A stretch of DNA of 64,000 nucleotides from Acinetobacter brisouii CIP 110357 (lineage in GTDB: Bacteria; Pseudomonadota; Gammaproteobacteria; Pseudomonadales; Moraxellaceae), in assembly GCF_000488275.1 (NCBI RefSeq), contig NZ_KI530762.1, forward strand, positions 887,536 through 951,535, written 5' to 3'. A program made the translations under genes and the position numbers. Each line of letters starts with the position of its first letter. Positions within the stretch are counted from its first letter, which is position 1. Below are positions 9,696 to 20,021 of the stretch, piece by piece. Under the pieces are notes generated by a model that saw only the letters and a list, made by a program, of their open reading frames with translations, ran no database searches and was not told where the DNA came from.

Positions 9696-12600
9696 TTAAG
9701 CAATCGAATCATCCAAATTCGGTGCTAACCAGCGTTTGGCTTCATCCAGAGTCCAACCTTTACGTTTCGCATAATCTTCTAACTGATCTTGCGAAATCTT
9801 GCCGACATTGAAGTATTCACTTTGTGGCAAGCTATAGTAGAAACCACTCACCGATGAAGGTGGCCACATCGCAAAACTGCTAGTCAGTTGAGTGCCGATT
9901 TTCTCAGTCGAACCGAGCCAGTTAAACAAGGTCGCTTTTTCCGAGTGTTCAGGGCAAGCAGGGTAGCCAGGTGCAGGACGAATCCCGACATATTTTTCTT
10001 TAATCAGGTCTTCATTGCTTAAAGTTTCATTGGCCTGATAACCCCAGAACTCTTTACGGATACGCTCATGCAAGTGTTCAGCAAAGGCTTCTGCAAAACG
10101 GTCTGCCAGAGACTGGATTAAAATCGCAGAGTAATCATCACCTTTGGCTTTATAGTCATTGGCAATTTCTTCTGCGCCAAAGATCGAAACTGTAAAGCCA
10201 CCCAGATAATCCTGATGATCATCGGTTGGTGCAATAAAGTCTGCCAAAGACAAGTTCGGTTTGCCAGTGACTTTATCAGACTGCTGACGAATATGCTCAA
10301 AGTGATGAGTGGCGTTGCCAGACGCATCATATGCAGTCACGGTATCGGCGCCTGTACGTTTGGCAGGATATAAACCAAACACCGCACGAGCATCGAAGCG
10401 TTTATTTTCAATAATATCTTTGAGCATCGCTTGTGCTTGGTTATACAAGTCAGTCGCAGCTTCACCAACGATTTCATCTTCTAGAATTTTCGGGAATTTA
10501 CCTGCCAAACTCCATGAAATAAAGAAGGGTGTCCAGTCAAAGTATTCAACCAAAACATCGAGCGGGTAATTGGTGATGACGTGTGTCCCAATAAAGTTAG
10601 GTACAGGTGGTACATAACTTTGCCAGTCAATTTTTAGACCATTCTCAACTGATTCTGTATAGCTTAGTTTCGCAGCCTTAGGTTGCTTATTGGCTAAACG
10701 CTCACGGATTTTGTTATATTCCGCACGTTGATCAGCAATAAATTCACCACGCATGTCTTGAGATAACAGTGTTGTAGCAACACCCACGGCACGAGAAGCA
10801 TCGGCAACATAAATCACAGCATCATTTTGGTATTGAGGTTCAATTTTGACGGCTGTATGTGCCTTAGATGTCGTTGCACCACCAATCATCAACGGGATAT
10901 TGAAACCTTTGCGCTGCATTTCTTTAGCAACAAACACCATTTCGTCCAGACTAGGGGTAATCAAGCCTGATAAACCGATGATGTCACATTTCTCATCAAT
11001 GGCAGTTTGTAAAATTTTCTCAGCAGGAACCATCACGCCAAGGTCAACAATATCGTAACCATTACAGCCCAAGACCACGCCTACAATATTTTTACCAATA
11101 TCATGTACGTCACCTTTTACGGTTGCCATCAGGATTTTACCTTTAGATTGGCTGCCAGTCTTTTCTGCTTCGATGTACGGGTTAAGCCAAGCCACGGCTT
11201 GTTTCATGACACGGGCTGATTTGACGACTTGTGGTAGGAACATTTTACCTGAACCGAACAGGTCACCAACCACGTTCATACCATCCATCAACGCACCTTC
11301 AATCACATCGAGAGGGCGTTTCGCTTTTAAACGGGCTTCTTCGGTATCTTGGTCAATATAAGTGGTAATCCCTTTGACCAAGGCATATTCAAGACGCTTT
11401 TCAACTGATTGATTACGCCATTCAAGATTTTCAGCTTCACGCTGTGCGCCGCTATGACCACGATATTTCTCAGCTATTTCAAGCAGTCTTTCTGTAGCAT
11501 TTTGACCAGATTCACCTTGATTCTGATTCAGAACAACATCTTCAACCGCATCTTTGAGTTCTTTTGGAATGTCATCATAGATTGCCATTTGCCCCGCATT
11601 GACAATCCCCATGGTCATGCCTTGCTTGATGGCATAGTACAAGAACACTGAGTGAATCGCTTCACGTACAGGTTCATTACCACGGAATGAGAACGAAACG
11701 TTAGACACACCACCTGAAATCATGGCATTTGGTAAGTTTTGTTTAATCCAACCCGTTGCTTCAATAAAGTCCACAGCGTAATTATTGTGTTCTTCAATCC
11801 CTGTTGCCACAGCAAATACGTTCGGGTCAAAGATAATATCTTCAGATGGATAACCAACTTCATTGACCAAAATGTCATAAGAACGTTTACAGATTTCACG
11901 TTTACGTGCGGCGGTATCTGCTTGTCCATCTTCGTCAAATGCCATGACGATAATCGCAGCACCATACTGACGACATAGACGTGCTTTATGTACGAACTCG
12001 TCATAACCTTCTTTTAAGGAAATTGAGTTAACAACAGGTTTACCTTGAACACACTTTAAGCCCGCTTCAATGATTTCCCATTTGGATGAGTCAATCATGA
12101 TCGGTACGCGTGAAATATCAGGTTCAGAAGCGACAAGATTCAGGAAATGTACCATCGCATTTTCCGAATCAAGCATCCCTTCATCCATGTTGATGTCGAT
12201 GATCTGCGCGCCAGCTTCAACTTGTTGCTGTGCAACCTCTAAAGCTTCGGCAAACTTTTCTTCACGAATGAGACGCAGGAATTTTTTAGAGCCTGTCACG
12301 TTAGTACGTTCACCAACGTTAACAAATAAAGAGTCTTTATAAATGTTAAATGCTTCTAAACCACTTAAACGGCAAGCTGGAATTGTTTCAGGTACTTGGC
12401 GCGGTGGTAAATCTTTAATCGCTTCATAAATAGCGCGAATATGTGCAGGTGTGGTACCACAGCAACCACCTGCAATATTGATAATGCCACTTTCTGCAAA
12501 CTCGCGAATAAAGGCTGCGGTTTGATCAGCAGTTTCATCATAAGAACCAAAAGCATTTGGCAAGCCAGCATTTGGATGCGCAGAAATATACACATCAGCA

Positions 12601-13382
12601 ACATCACTAATGGTTTTGACGTGTGGACGCATGGCATCTGCACCCAGCGCACAGTTAAAACCTACCGACAAGACATTGGCGTGACGAACCGAGTTCCAGA
12701 ATGCCTCAGCAGTTTGACCTGTTAAAGTACGACCAGAAGCATCGGTAATTGTACCCGAAATCATAATCGGTAAGCTGCGACCTAACTGCTGGAAAGCTTC
12801 TTCCACTGCAAAAATGGCTGCTTTACAGTTCAGCGTATCAAATACCGTTTCAATCAGGATAATGTCTGCACCACCTTCAATTAAGGCGAGTGTAGATTCA
12901 ATATAGTTTTCTTTAAGCGCATCGAAAGTAATGTTACGAAATGCAGGGTTGTTCACGTCAGGCGAAATCGAACAGGTACGTGATGTTGGCCCAAGCACAC
13001 CTGCTACAAAACGTGGCTTCTCTGGAGTAGAGTATTTTTCACATGCAGCTTTAGCCAGACGTGCTGCTTCACGGTTAATTTCAGGAACCAGATCTTCCAT
13101 GTGATAATCTGACATGGAAACCCGTGTTCCGTTGAAACTGTTGGTTTCAATAATATCGGCGCCAGCTTCGAGATAGGCTTCATGAATACCCTGAATAATA
13201 TCAGGCTGGGTCAAGACCAGTAAGTCATTGTTACCCTTTAAGTCATGTGCCCAGTCGGCAAAGCGCTCACCTCGATAATCTTGTTCCTGTAATTTATGTT
13301 GCTGGATCATGGTACCCATCGCACCATCGAGCATCATAATACGTTGAGAAAGGATTTGTTTTAAAGTGTTGAGTGTCGACAT
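9696..13382 (-). CDS. metH: Methionine synthase, cobalamin-dependent
   Basis: 1228 residues, full length for MetH. It transfers a methyl group from 5-methyltetrahydrofolate to homocysteine through methylcobalamin. Domains in order: homocysteine domain (about 1-330) with the zinc cysteines in GFNCALG and GGCCGTTP; pterin-binding domain (about 350-610) starting at [11 protein letters not shown]; helical cap; B12-binding domain with the DVHDIGKN lower-ligand motif near residue 760; and the C-terminal AdoMet activation domain with [10 protein letters not shown]. The start at 13382 follows a TAAGG ribosome-binding site. It is transcribed alone, convergent with yaeQ. I see no cobalamin riboswitch upstream. 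Confidence 0.98.
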   Translation of the reverse strand: MSTLNTLKQILSQRIMMLDGAMGTMIQQHKLQEQDYRGERFADWAHDLKGNNDLLVLTQPDIIQGIHEAYLEAGADIIETNSFNGTRVSMSDYHMEDLVPEINREAARLAKAACEKYSTPEKPRFVAGVLGPTSRTCSISPDVNNPAFRNITFDALKENYIESTLALIEGGADIILIETVFDTLNCKAAIFAVEEAFQQLGRSLPIMISGTITDASGRTLTGQTAEAFWNSVRHANVLSVGFNCALGADAMRPHVKTISDVADVYISAHPNAGLPNAFGSYDETADQTAAFIREFAESGIINIAGGCCGTTPAHIRAIYEAIKDLPPRQVPETIPACRLSGLEAFNIYKDSLFVNVGERTNVTGSKKFLRLIREEKFAEALEVAQQQVEAGAQIIDINMDEGMLDSENAMVHFLNLVASEPDISRVPIMIDSSKWEIIEAGLKCVQGKPVVNSISLKEGYDEFVHKARLCRQYGAAIIVMAFDEDGQADTAARKREICKRSYDILVNEVGYPSEDIIFDPNVFAVATGIEEHNNYAVDFIEATGWIKQNLPNAMISGGVSNVSFSFRGNEPVREAIHSVFLYYAIKQGMTMGIVNAGQMAIYDDIPKELKDAVEDVVLNQNQGESGQNATERLLEIAEKYRGHSGAQREAENLEWRNQSVEKRLEYALVKGITTYIDQDTEEARLKAKRPLDVIEGALMDGMNVVGDLFGSGKMFLPQVVKSARVMKQAVAWLNPYIEAEKTGSQSKGKILMATVKGDVHDIGKNIVGVVLGCNGYDIVDLGVMVPAEKILQTAIDEKCDIIGLSGLITPSLDEMVFVAKEMQRKGFNIPLMIGGATTSKAHTAVKIEPQYQNDAVIYVADASRAVGVATTLLSQDMRGEFIADQRAEYNKIRERLANKQPKAAKLSYTESVENGLKIDWQSYVPPVPNFIGTHVITNYPLDVLVEYFDWTPFFISWSLAGKFPKILEDEIVGEAATDLYNQAQAMLKDIIENKRFDARAVFGLYPAKRTGADTVTAYDASGNATHHFEHIRQQSDKVTGKPNLSLADFIAPTDDHQDYLGGFTVSIFGAEEIANDYKAKGDDYSAILIQSLADRFAEAFAEHLHERIRKEFWGYQANETLSNEDLIKEKYVGIRPAPGYPACPEHSEKATLFNWLGSTEKIGTQLTSSFAMWPPSSVSGFYYSLPQSEYFNVGKISQDQLEDYAKRKGWTLDEAKRWLAPNLDDSIA

Positions 13383-13534
13383 ACACAGCCTTATATAGCC
13401 AAGGGCAACAGCGAGAAAATGCGCTTATTATACGCAAGATTGATGTTTTTTGAGCAAAAATAGCGATTTTAATCATATTGGTTTCTTATAAGCTTTATTG
13501 ATTACACTTTTATGCTGTGCAAAAAAGCGTTAAC

Positions 13535-13559
13535 TGGGTCGCTGTTGGCCCATTTTTTT
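13535..13559 (+). terminator. Intrinsic terminator-like hairpin far upstream of pit
   Basis: TGGGTC and GGCCCA (with one G-U pair) form a stem around a six-base loop and are followed directly by seven T. No plus-strand gene ends here. It may therefore end a short RNA from the metH-pit gap or attenuate transcription into pit. The rest of the 427-base gap is AT-rich without a supported gene. Confidence 0.45.
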
Positions 13560-13801
13560 CGAAAAAAATTCATACAAGCTAAAAATTTCATTAATTTGCA
13601 ATATTTGTATGGCAATTTAGTCTGCAGTCAAGTGATGTGTTCATGCAAAGTTAAGGTGTCGTTGAATCAAAATAGATCAGATTTCTACCAACTCGTTCAA
13701 AATATGCTAAAAAATAAAAAATTCATTTTTCTGTGAAAGGGAATGTCATATAATTGTCATAATTTAAATGAAGAATAAGGGGACTTTTTGATCCTCTTTA
13801 C

Positions 13802-13813
13802 ATGACTGCATGA
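13802..13813 (+). other. Three-codon leader ORF overlapping the pit start
   Basis: ATG-ACT-GCA-TGA overlaps the pit ATG (13810) by three bases. The only good Shine-Dalgarno match (AAGGGGA, 13777-13783) is 18 bases from this mini-ORF and 26 from the pit ATG. An in-frame stop at 13789 rules out a much earlier pit start. Coupled re-initiation is possible but not proven. Confidence 0.3.
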
Positions 13814-15429
13814 ATTCGAATATTCCCTCTGCGCCAAAGTCAGTACAATTTGATTCAACGAAATCAAAAAATGTACATGCACCAACTCCTAAGTTTTTTG
13901 TGCCTGTATTGTTAACGGTCATTATTGCGACCTTAATTTACATCGGTTTTCAAGTCAGTGCTGATCTGGCACATGTTCCGCCATTAAATTTATATTCAGT
14001 AATTTTACTTTCAACCGCTTTGCTCATTGCATTGGGGTTTGAATTTGTCAATGGTTTCCACGATACCGCCAATGCTGTCGCGACAGTCATCTATACCAAT
14101 GCATTACCTGCACCTGTTGCAGTGATGTGGTCAGGATTCTGTAACTTCCTTGGTGTGATGTTAGCAAGTGGTGCGGTTGCCTACGGTATTATTGCCTTGC
14201 TACCTGTTGAGTTGATTGTCAATGTCAACAGCGGTGCAGGTTTTGCCATGGTGTTTGCTTTGCTGATTGCTGCAATTATCTGGAACTTGGGTACGTGGTT
14301 TTTGGGGGTTCCTGCTTCAAGTTCACATTCCCTGATTGGCTCCATTCTTGGTGTGGGGTTAATGAATCATTTGTTGAATGCTTCTACAGGAAGCAGCGGC
14401 ATTGACATGACACAACTTCTCAAAGTTGGGAAAGCCTTGTTATTTTCACCATTGATCGGTTTTGCATTTGCAGCGATTGTTTTTGTCTTGGTGAAATTTG
14501 TTTTTAAACGTCAGCTAAGTTTGTTTGATGCACCAAATGGTCATACACCACCTCCACCGATTGTTCGTGCTTTATTGATTTTCACCTGTACCGGTGTAAG
14601 TTTTGCGCATGGCTCGAACGATGGTCAAAAAGGTATGGGCTTGATTATGCTGATTTTGGTTGGATTAGTGCCATTAGCATATTCACTCAACAAAAATTTG
14701 GATAATAATCAGGTTACTCAGTTTATTACGTTATCTCAGCAAACAGCGCCTGCGATTTCGACAGATTATGCACATATTGAGGATGATAAAGCCCGCGTTA
14801 TTTTGACCCAGTACATTCAAAATAAAAAGGTGACACCTGATGTACTACCAGCTTTGGCAAGTACAACACATCATTTAGGGCAAGAGTTGTCACAATACAA
14901 ATCATTAAAAGATATTCCTGAGCAGCAAATCAGCCAAATTCGCAATGAAATGTATTTAAGTACCAGTGCTTTGAAAACTTTGGATAAAGCTGAAGCCTTG
15001 CCAAAGTGGGATGCAGCACAGCAAAAAACCGTGAAAGCTTATCAAAAGAGTCTGGATGGTTTCTTACAATACATTCCAACATGGGTGAAAGTGGCTGTTG
15101 CTCTAGCATTGGGCTTGGGGACTATGGTTGGCTGGAAACGTATTGTGGTTACAGTGGGCGAGCGTATTGGTAAAAACCATATGACTTATGCTCAAGGTAT
15201 GTCGGCTGAACTGGTTGCGATGAGTACGATTGCTGCGGCAGACAGTTTTGGTTTACCTGTATCAACTACACATGTTTTAAATAGTGCGGTTGCAGGAACG
15301 ATGGTTGCCAATAAATCTGGCTTACAGTGGATCACCATCCGTAATATTATTTCGGCTTGGGTACTGACCTTACCTGCAACCATCTGTTTATCTGGTGGCT
15401 TATACTGGTTGTTTTTACGCTTTGTTTAA
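13810..15429 (+). CDS. pit: PiT family inorganic phosphate transporter
   Basis: 539 residues; an inner-membrane, low-affinity, cation-coupled phosphate transporter. The duplicated PiT signature is visible: GFVNGFHDTANAVAT near residue 80 and FAHGSNDGQKGMG near residue 270. About ten membrane segments are split by a hydrophilic domain (about residues 295-420) between the two halves, as in E. coli PitA. A polar N-terminal tail of about 35 residues precedes the first membrane segment. ATG at 13810 is the only in-frame start after the stop at 13789, although its ribosome-binding site is poorly placed. It is transcribed alone and ends at a strong terminator. Confidence 0.95.
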   Translation: MNSNIPSAPKSVQFDSTKSKNVHAPTPKFFVPVLLTVIIATLIYIGFQVSADLAHVPPLNLYSVILLSTALLIALGFEFVNGFHDTANAVATVIYTNALPAPVAVMWSGFCNFLGVMLASGAVAYGIIALLPVELIVNVNSGAGFAMVFALLIAAIIWNLGTWFLGVPASSSHSLIGSILGVGLMNHLLNASTGSSGIDMTQLLKVGKALLFSPLIGFAFAAIVFVLVKFVFKRQLSLFDAPNGHTPPPPIVRALLIFTCTGVSFAHGSNDGQKGMGLIMLILVGLVPLAYSLNKNLDNNQVTQFITLSQQTAPAISTDYAHIEDDKARVILTQYIQNKKVTPDVLPALASTTHHLGQELSQYKSLKDIPEQQISQIRNEMYLSTSALKTLDKAEALPKWDAAQQKTVKAYQKSLDGFLQYIPTWVKVAVALALGLGTMVGWKRIVVTVGERIGKNHMTYAQGMSAELVAMSTIAAADSFGLPVSTTHVLNSAVAGTMVANKSGLQWITIRNIISAWVLTLPATICLSGGLYWLFLRFV

Positions 15430-15451
15430 TTAACTTCCAAAACAGATTCAT

Positions 15452-15484
15452 AAAAAAAGCTTTGCCTCGGCAAAGCTTTTTTTA
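15452..15484. terminator. Bidirectional terminator after pit
   Basis: Perfect AAAGCTTTGCC / GGCAAAGCTTT hairpin with a very short loop, flanked by A and T runs. It serves pit and probably the convergent gene at 15530. Confidence 0.9.
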
Positions 15485-15529
15485 TCTCTGGTTCTTTAAT
15501 GATTTTGTTGAACAGTCAAAGATAACGGC

Positions 15530-17059
15530 TTATTTTTTATTTAATGGGAATTTATCGGCTACTAATCCATAAATTGCCGCGAATGGTAATGCACTTCGAA
15601 CCAGATAAGCTGCATTCCACATACCGCCATGATTGGCACCATTCATGAGCAACTCCAGTGGATGATCCAACTGATTGTTTGGATTGGCAAGGGCTTTAGG
15701 ATTGCGTAGGTCATGAATCCACATTGCTGCCATGAGTGCATTGGTGGTTTCTGGTTGGAAAGCTTCTACATTAAACAAATGTGCACCATTAAATGCAGCT
15801 CTAAGTAATGGGTTTTTAGTCACAGAGTGGGTGGTGGTCGATGGGGCGATATTGATACAGACATGCTGACCTTGTTCTCGTGCCATAATAGCTCGCCACT
15901 GCTGAATTCGTTTAGCAAGAGCATAGTTAGGGCCTTGTTCAATCACCAGACAATCGGAAATCGCATAATCTTTACCATTGTTAGAATGATAGAGTTCACG
16001 CGAATGCGGTTTTAGGAAATGACGAATACTCAGCTGTGAAACACCTTTGGCAAGCAATTTCTCAATCGTAGAGCGCTCTCTGGATTTTTGTTTGCAATTC
16101 TCAACGATATGTTTAGGAACCGCATAGATGTCAGTAGGGGTACACATAAACATCAGGCTGGAGTCAGGTTTTTGCTCACTGACATATTGCATGATTGCAT
16201 CCATTGCCATCGCAACGCGGACATGCTTTTCACCATCCAAATAAGCGATTGCGGCCATATGTAGGCGCTGAGGCATTTGAGCTAGCCAACCTGCAATTTC
16301 AGGTGTCTGGGTGAGCAAATTCGCCCCCAGTTTATGGCTTAACTCACTGATCGAAGAATCATGTGCAAGAGGTTCCTGACTGGGTGCAATCAGTGTGGCA
16401 TTGCCTTGTTCTATTGTATTTAAAATACGTGACCAAACTTTTTCATTAGGTAGATCAATCGCCACAATATTGGCTTTCCATTTGCAAAGCCAAGTCAGAG
16501 GGCCTGCTTCTGAACCTGCTCCAAACAGTACCATGTGGTAGTCTGACAAATCGAGCCATTCTGGATGTGCCTGAACCTCACGTAAGGCATCCGCATGACT
16601 AGGTTCAATAATACCTTGCTCTTCCCAAGCTTTAATCTGATTAAGTAAGGCTTGACCTCTAAGCTCCTGACCATGGTAGGGAATATACCACTCTGGCGCG
16701 CGCTGACCTTTTCCTTTGATTGTAATACTGTGCAAATTCTGAATATGGGGTACCCGCATAAAATCTTTAAGCGAGTGGTGTTGATTGTCGCGGTAAAATT
16801 CAAATAATTGATGTGCCTTATGCAAGCCCTGACTGGCAATCTTGAAAGGGTTATCCTGATATAAAATACCTTGATACACCATTGCCTTAAAATAATGTGG
16901 ATAACGCTTGCGCCAGTTTTTTTCCTTGAGCACTTGCTGGGACAATTTGTTGTCAACTAAAGCCAGTGCTTCAGAAATAATCTGTTTGCCTGTGTGCGAG
17001 GTACTGGCACGATGGGTTTCTGGGTCAATTGGAAATTGTAATCCTTCAGGAGCAGACAT
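15530..17059 (-). CDS. Uncharacterised 509-residue protein with a Rossmann-like motif
   Basis: I do not recognise a named family. There is no signal peptide. Near residues 178-205 the segment VLFGAGSEAGPL followed, after a strand, by VAIDLP resembles a glycine-rich nucleotide-binding turn with an acidic residue at the end of the second strand, as in Rossmann-fold NAD or SAM enzymes. The C-terminal third is conserved-looking (CINIAPSTTTHS, then a His/Asn/Gly-rich segment) and could hold an active site. The start at 17059 is preceded by AAGGAAGA, a good ribosome-binding site. It is a single gene, 106 bases from the rhomboid gene, which is also on the minus strand. No pathway is suggested by the neighbours. 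Confidence 0.8.
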   Translation of the reverse strand: MSAPEGLQFPIDPETHRASTSHTGKQIISEALALVDNKLSQQVLKEKNWRKRYPHYFKAMVYQGILYQDNPFKIASQGLHKAHQLFEFYRDNQHHSLKDFMRVPHIQNLHSITIKGKGQRAPEWYIPYHGQELRGQALLNQIKAWEEQGIIEPSHADALREVQAHPEWLDLSDYHMVLFGAGSEAGPLTWLCKWKANIVAIDLPNEKVWSRILNTIEQGNATLIAPSQEPLAHDSSISELSHKLGANLLTQTPEIAGWLAQMPQRLHMAAIAYLDGEKHVRVAMAMDAIMQYVSEQKPDSSLMFMCTPTDIYAVPKHIVENCKQKSRERSTIEKLLAKGVSQLSIRHFLKPHSRELYHSNNGKDYAISDCLVIEQGPNYALAKRIQQWRAIMAREQGQHVCINIAPSTTTHSVTKNPLLRAAFNGAHLFNVEAFQPETTNALMAAMWIHDLRNPKALANPNNQLDHPLELLMNGANHGGMWNAAYLVRSALPFAAIYGLVADKFPLNKK

Positions 17060-17165
17060 TGATCTTCCTTATTTTCATTTACTGCGATCATGATTCATTA
17101 TGTATCCCAATCCAGCAAAAGGCATAACATAAATGATCAAATTTGCTAAAAAATGTAGCTTTTTA

Positions 17166-17786
17166 TTAGAAGAATGGCACATGCTGAATTTGATTAAAGA
17201 AGTAACCAATAACTGCAGGGTTAACGACAATCGTGACCACAACGCCATAGAGTGCTCCCCAGAGATGCGCGCTGTGATTAATGTGACTACCTTGGCGTTT
17301 ACTTGACCAAATGCTGTAGCCTACATATAAAATTGCAAAAACAATCGCGGGCATGGGAATGAAAAAGACCAGAATTAGACTCCAGGGTTTAAACAAAATA
17401 TAAGAAAACAGCACAGCAGAAACGGCACCTGAAGCCCCTAAGCTTGCCCACTGATAATCATTTTTATGTTTTAGATAACTTGGCAAAATACTAAAAATTA
17501 ATGCACCAAAATAAAACAGCACGAAACCCATATTGTCTAAGTATTGGCGATAGAACTGTTCAATGACACTACCAAAGAAAAACAGGGTAATCATGTTAAA
17601 CAGCAAATGAGTACCATCGGCGTGAACAAAGCCATGTGCAAAGAAACGATCATATTGACCTTGTTGAACGGCGGGTGGCCAAAAAATGAGTCGGTTCATG
17701 ACTTGCTGCTTGGAAAATGCCAGCAATGAGATTGCAACAGTGATAATAATTAAGGTAATGGTGTGGTTAAAAGGTAAATGTAACAT
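17166..17786 (-). CDS. Rhomboid family intramembrane serine protease
   Basis: 206 residues, with about six membrane segments. It cleaves membrane proteins within or near their transmembrane helices. The rhomboid signatures are present: HLLFN (His60, Asn64) in the second membrane segment, the catalytic Ser119 in GASG (117-120), and His174 in HLWGA in the last helix. The Ser-His dyad is intact, so it should be active; the substrate is unknown. It is a monocistronic minus-strand gene divergent from nfuA. Confidence 0.92.
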   Translation of the reverse strand: MLHLPFNHTITLIIITVAISLLAFSKQQVMNRLIFWPPAVQQGQYDRFFAHGFVHADGTHLLFNMITLFFFGSVIEQFYRQYLDNMGFVLFYFGALIFSILPSYLKHKNDYQWASLGASGAVSAVLFSYILFKPWSLILVFFIPMPAIVFAILYVGYSIWSSKRQGSHINHSAHLWGALYGVVVTIVVNPAVIGYFFNQIQHVPFF

Positions 17787-17925
17787 AAGATTTTCGCTTA
17801 GTTCCGATCAGGTTTCATAGAGGCGATATGAGGGCAATAAAAGAATTCCGACAATTTTAGTTGATTTTTCTCAATTCCCCCATATCTTCAGTTAAAATAC
17901 AATCTTCATATTGAGGAAAAACGTT

Positions 17926-18570
17926 ATGTCGACTGAGAACATCAGCACTAAAGTGACAGACGCAGAGGAAATTCCAAATTTATTGATTACTCCCTCTGCA
18001 CAAGAGTATTTAAGTGATTTATTGGAAAAACAAAATACTCCAGGCATTGGTGTTCGTGTTTTTGTAGAAAATGCAGGAACCCCACGTGCTGAATGCTGCA
18101 TGGCCTATAGTGCGCCAGATGAAGTAATTCCAACAGACTATAAACAAGATTACCCAGATTTTCCTGCTTTTGTTGATCGTCCATCGATTCCATATTTGCG
18201 TGATGCTGTAATCGACTATAACAAAGATCGCTTTGGTGGTCAGCTGACTTTCCGTGCACCAAACTCGAAAGTGCCGCGTGTTGGTCCAGATGCTTCGATT
18301 GAAGAGCGTATCATCTATGTGTTGCAAGCTGAAATTAACCCAGGTCTTGCAGGGCATGGCGGTAGCTGTTCGTTAGTTGAAGTACAAGATGATGCCGAGA
18401 ATGGTTTAACCGCAGTGCTAAAATTTGGTGGTGGTTGTCAGGGTTGTTCAGCAATCGATGTGACCTTGAAACAAGGTGTCGAAACGACTTTGCGCGAACA
18501 TATTCCTGAGCTGCAACGTGTAGTTGACCAAACTGACCACAGTCAGGCTGAAGGCGCTTATTTTAAATAA
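17926..18570 (+). CDS. nfuA: NfuA, Fe-S cluster carrier protein
   Basis: 214 residues. The N-terminal half is a degenerate A-type (IscA-like) domain; the C-terminal half is the NifU-like domain with the cluster-binding Cys171-x-x-Cys174 (GGCQGCS). NfuA accepts 4Fe-4S clusters and passes them to apo-enzymes, especially under oxidative stress or iron limitation. ATG at 17926 was chosen over the in-frame TTG at 17911 because TTGAGGAAA lies at the right distance before it and family members begin MST. It is a single gene with its own terminator. Confidence 0.96.
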   Translation: MSTENISTKVTDAEEIPNLLITPSAQEYLSDLLEKQNTPGIGVRVFVENAGTPRAECCMAYSAPDEVIPTDYKQDYPDFPAFVDRPSIPYLRDAVIDYNKDRFGGQLTFRAPNSKVPRVGPDASIEERIIYVLQAEINPGLAGHGGSCSLVEVQDDAENGLTAVLKFGGGCQGCSAIDVTLKQGVETTLREHIPELQRVVDQTDHSQAEGAYFK

Positions 18571-18595
18571 TAACGAAAGCGTTTGCTGTAAAGCC

Positions 18596-18627
18596 AAAAC
18601 CTCCATAAATAATGGAGGTTTTTTTAT
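18596..18627 (+). terminator. nfuA terminator
   Basis: AAAACCTCCAT / ATGGAGGTTTT hairpin followed by a run of T. Confidence 0.9.
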
Positions 18628-18775
18628 GATCTGAAAAATCTAGCTTATACACTACAGTCAAAATGCTGCATAAAGTTTTGACTTTATTTATTTGCATGAA
18701 GGGCTGCTGCTACAGCCCGATCTATCGTTGATCAATCTGAACTTAAACGAAATAAAACCTAGCTGTAATCAGACC

Positions 18776-19798
18776 CTATTCTGGGTTGTTGTCGAAGGCC
18801 AAAATTTGCCGTGTTGTTTCAGCATAATAAAAACGTTCTAGAAAACCACGTGCGCGTTGTCTTAAATAGCCTGAGCGAATTGCCTGTTGCATAACAGCTG
18901 CAAATAATGGCTGTAACTGCTGCATGAGTAAGCCTTCATCTATATTTAAATCACGTAGTAATTGTCGGAAGTTACGTTCCTGATTGCGTACATACCACGT
19001 ATATAAACCGTCATGTAGCTGCTGTTTTAAATAGTCCGTTTGACGCAGATGATTCCAAACCTCATGTGCAAGCCCAACGGTATGTGGCAAGTCTTCTAGG
19101 ACGATATAATTTTTAAACACGCTGAGTGGTGAGGCTTTGATTTTATGCCAAAGATTCGCCTGAAAATAATAGAGCTTGTCATTGTCAAAATGCTGATTCA
19201 GCACTTGTTCGCTCAGTTGACTCAATTTTACGATATTTTTTTGTAGATAATGTGCCACTGTCTGTTCAAAGCGCGAGTCTGTAACACTCTCAAACACCGA
19301 TTTGCCCATTTTCATAAAACGCCCAACGGTCGGGACGCGTTTGCCCATGCTATGTTCGAAATAATCTTCTAAAGCTTGCTGAATCAGTTGGGAAATCATG
19401 GCAGAAAAAGCAGGATGATTCACAACCCGATGAATTAATTTGTGACGATGTTCAGTTTTGCTCGCAACATATTGAGCAATTTTGTCAATGGTCATGACAT
19501 CGAAGATATCTGCAATTTTTGTATGGTCATTGAGGTCATGTACCAAGGCAAAACGAATATGCTCAACACATTGTTCAACAAAAAATGCGCTTAACTGGTT
19601 TTTTAAGACTTGTTGTTCCAGCAAATTAAACAGACTTTGAAAGTCCCACAAATCCTGCAAGTTTTGTTCTGTAAACCAATGAAAAAACGCCTGAACTTCA
19701 TCATGCAGATTTTTAGGTTGCGAGAATTCCTGCTCTAAAAAATCGAGATGAGCATCAATCAATTGCTCTATACGAGGATGTGCAGCAGTGGCAGTCAT
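18776..19798 (-). CDS. Uncharacterised 340-residue helical protein
   Basis: I do not recognise the family. The protein is predicted cytoplasmic and alpha-helical, rich in Gln, His and Phe, with no signal peptide. A short amphipathic stretch around VGRFMKMGKSVF (about residues 156-170) is the most distinctive part. The ending FLERFYYAETTRQIL suggests a defined fold rather than a spurious frame. It is transcribed alone between nfuA and the carbonic anhydrase gene. A 6-bp GGGCTG / CAGCCC hairpin lies beyond its stop at 18701-18718 but has no T-run. Confidence 0.75.
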   Translation of the reverse strand: MTATAAHPRIEQLIDAHLDFLEQEFSQPKNLHDEVQAFFHWFTEQNLQDLWDFQSLFNLLEQQVLKNQLSAFFVEQCVEHIRFALVHDLNDHTKIADIFDVMTIDKIAQYVASKTEHRHKLIHRVVNHPAFSAMISQLIQQALEDYFEHSMGKRVPTVGRFMKMGKSVFESVTDSRFEQTVAHYLQKNIVKLSQLSEQVLNQHFDNDKLYYFQANLWHKIKASPLSVFKNYIVLEDLPHTVGLAHEVWNHLRQTDYLKQQLHDGLYTWYVRNQERNFRQLLRDLNIDEGLLMQQLQPLFAAVMQQAIRSGYLRQRARGFLERFYYAETTRQILAFDNNPE

Positions 19799-20021
19799 AG
19801 ACGATCAAAATCAACATGGAAAGCTTTCAGTATACCTTGTCTAAAAAAATAGATGCTAGAGATAGATTTTATACAGGTTAAAAAACTTGGAAGAAAAGCG
19901 CTTTGAATTGTGAAATTCAGACGAATAAGTTCGATAAAGAGGATGTTTTAGTCAGTGACAAGTGTGCTATGCAGTTTTAGAATGTTGTTGATTTTTCAAT
20001 TTAAAGCGAATGGGAAATAAC

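Noticed and set aside
9700..13380. Many plus-strand and second-frame open frames of 60-95 codons opposite metH
   Set aside because: They are shadows of the metH coding sequence, with no ribosome-binding sites and no recognisable protein sequence.
13512..13736. A 74-codon frame in the pit leader
   Set aside because: It passes through the terminator-like hairpin and has a random-looking sequence; no support beyond being open.
13383..13809. Possible cobalamin riboswitch for metH
   Set aside because: No B12-box-like conserved element could be recognised on the minus strand upstream of metH.
18701..18718. GGGCTG / CAGCCC hairpin as a terminator for the gene at 18776
   Set aside because: No T-run on the minus strand and over 50 bases from the stop; kept only as a note.
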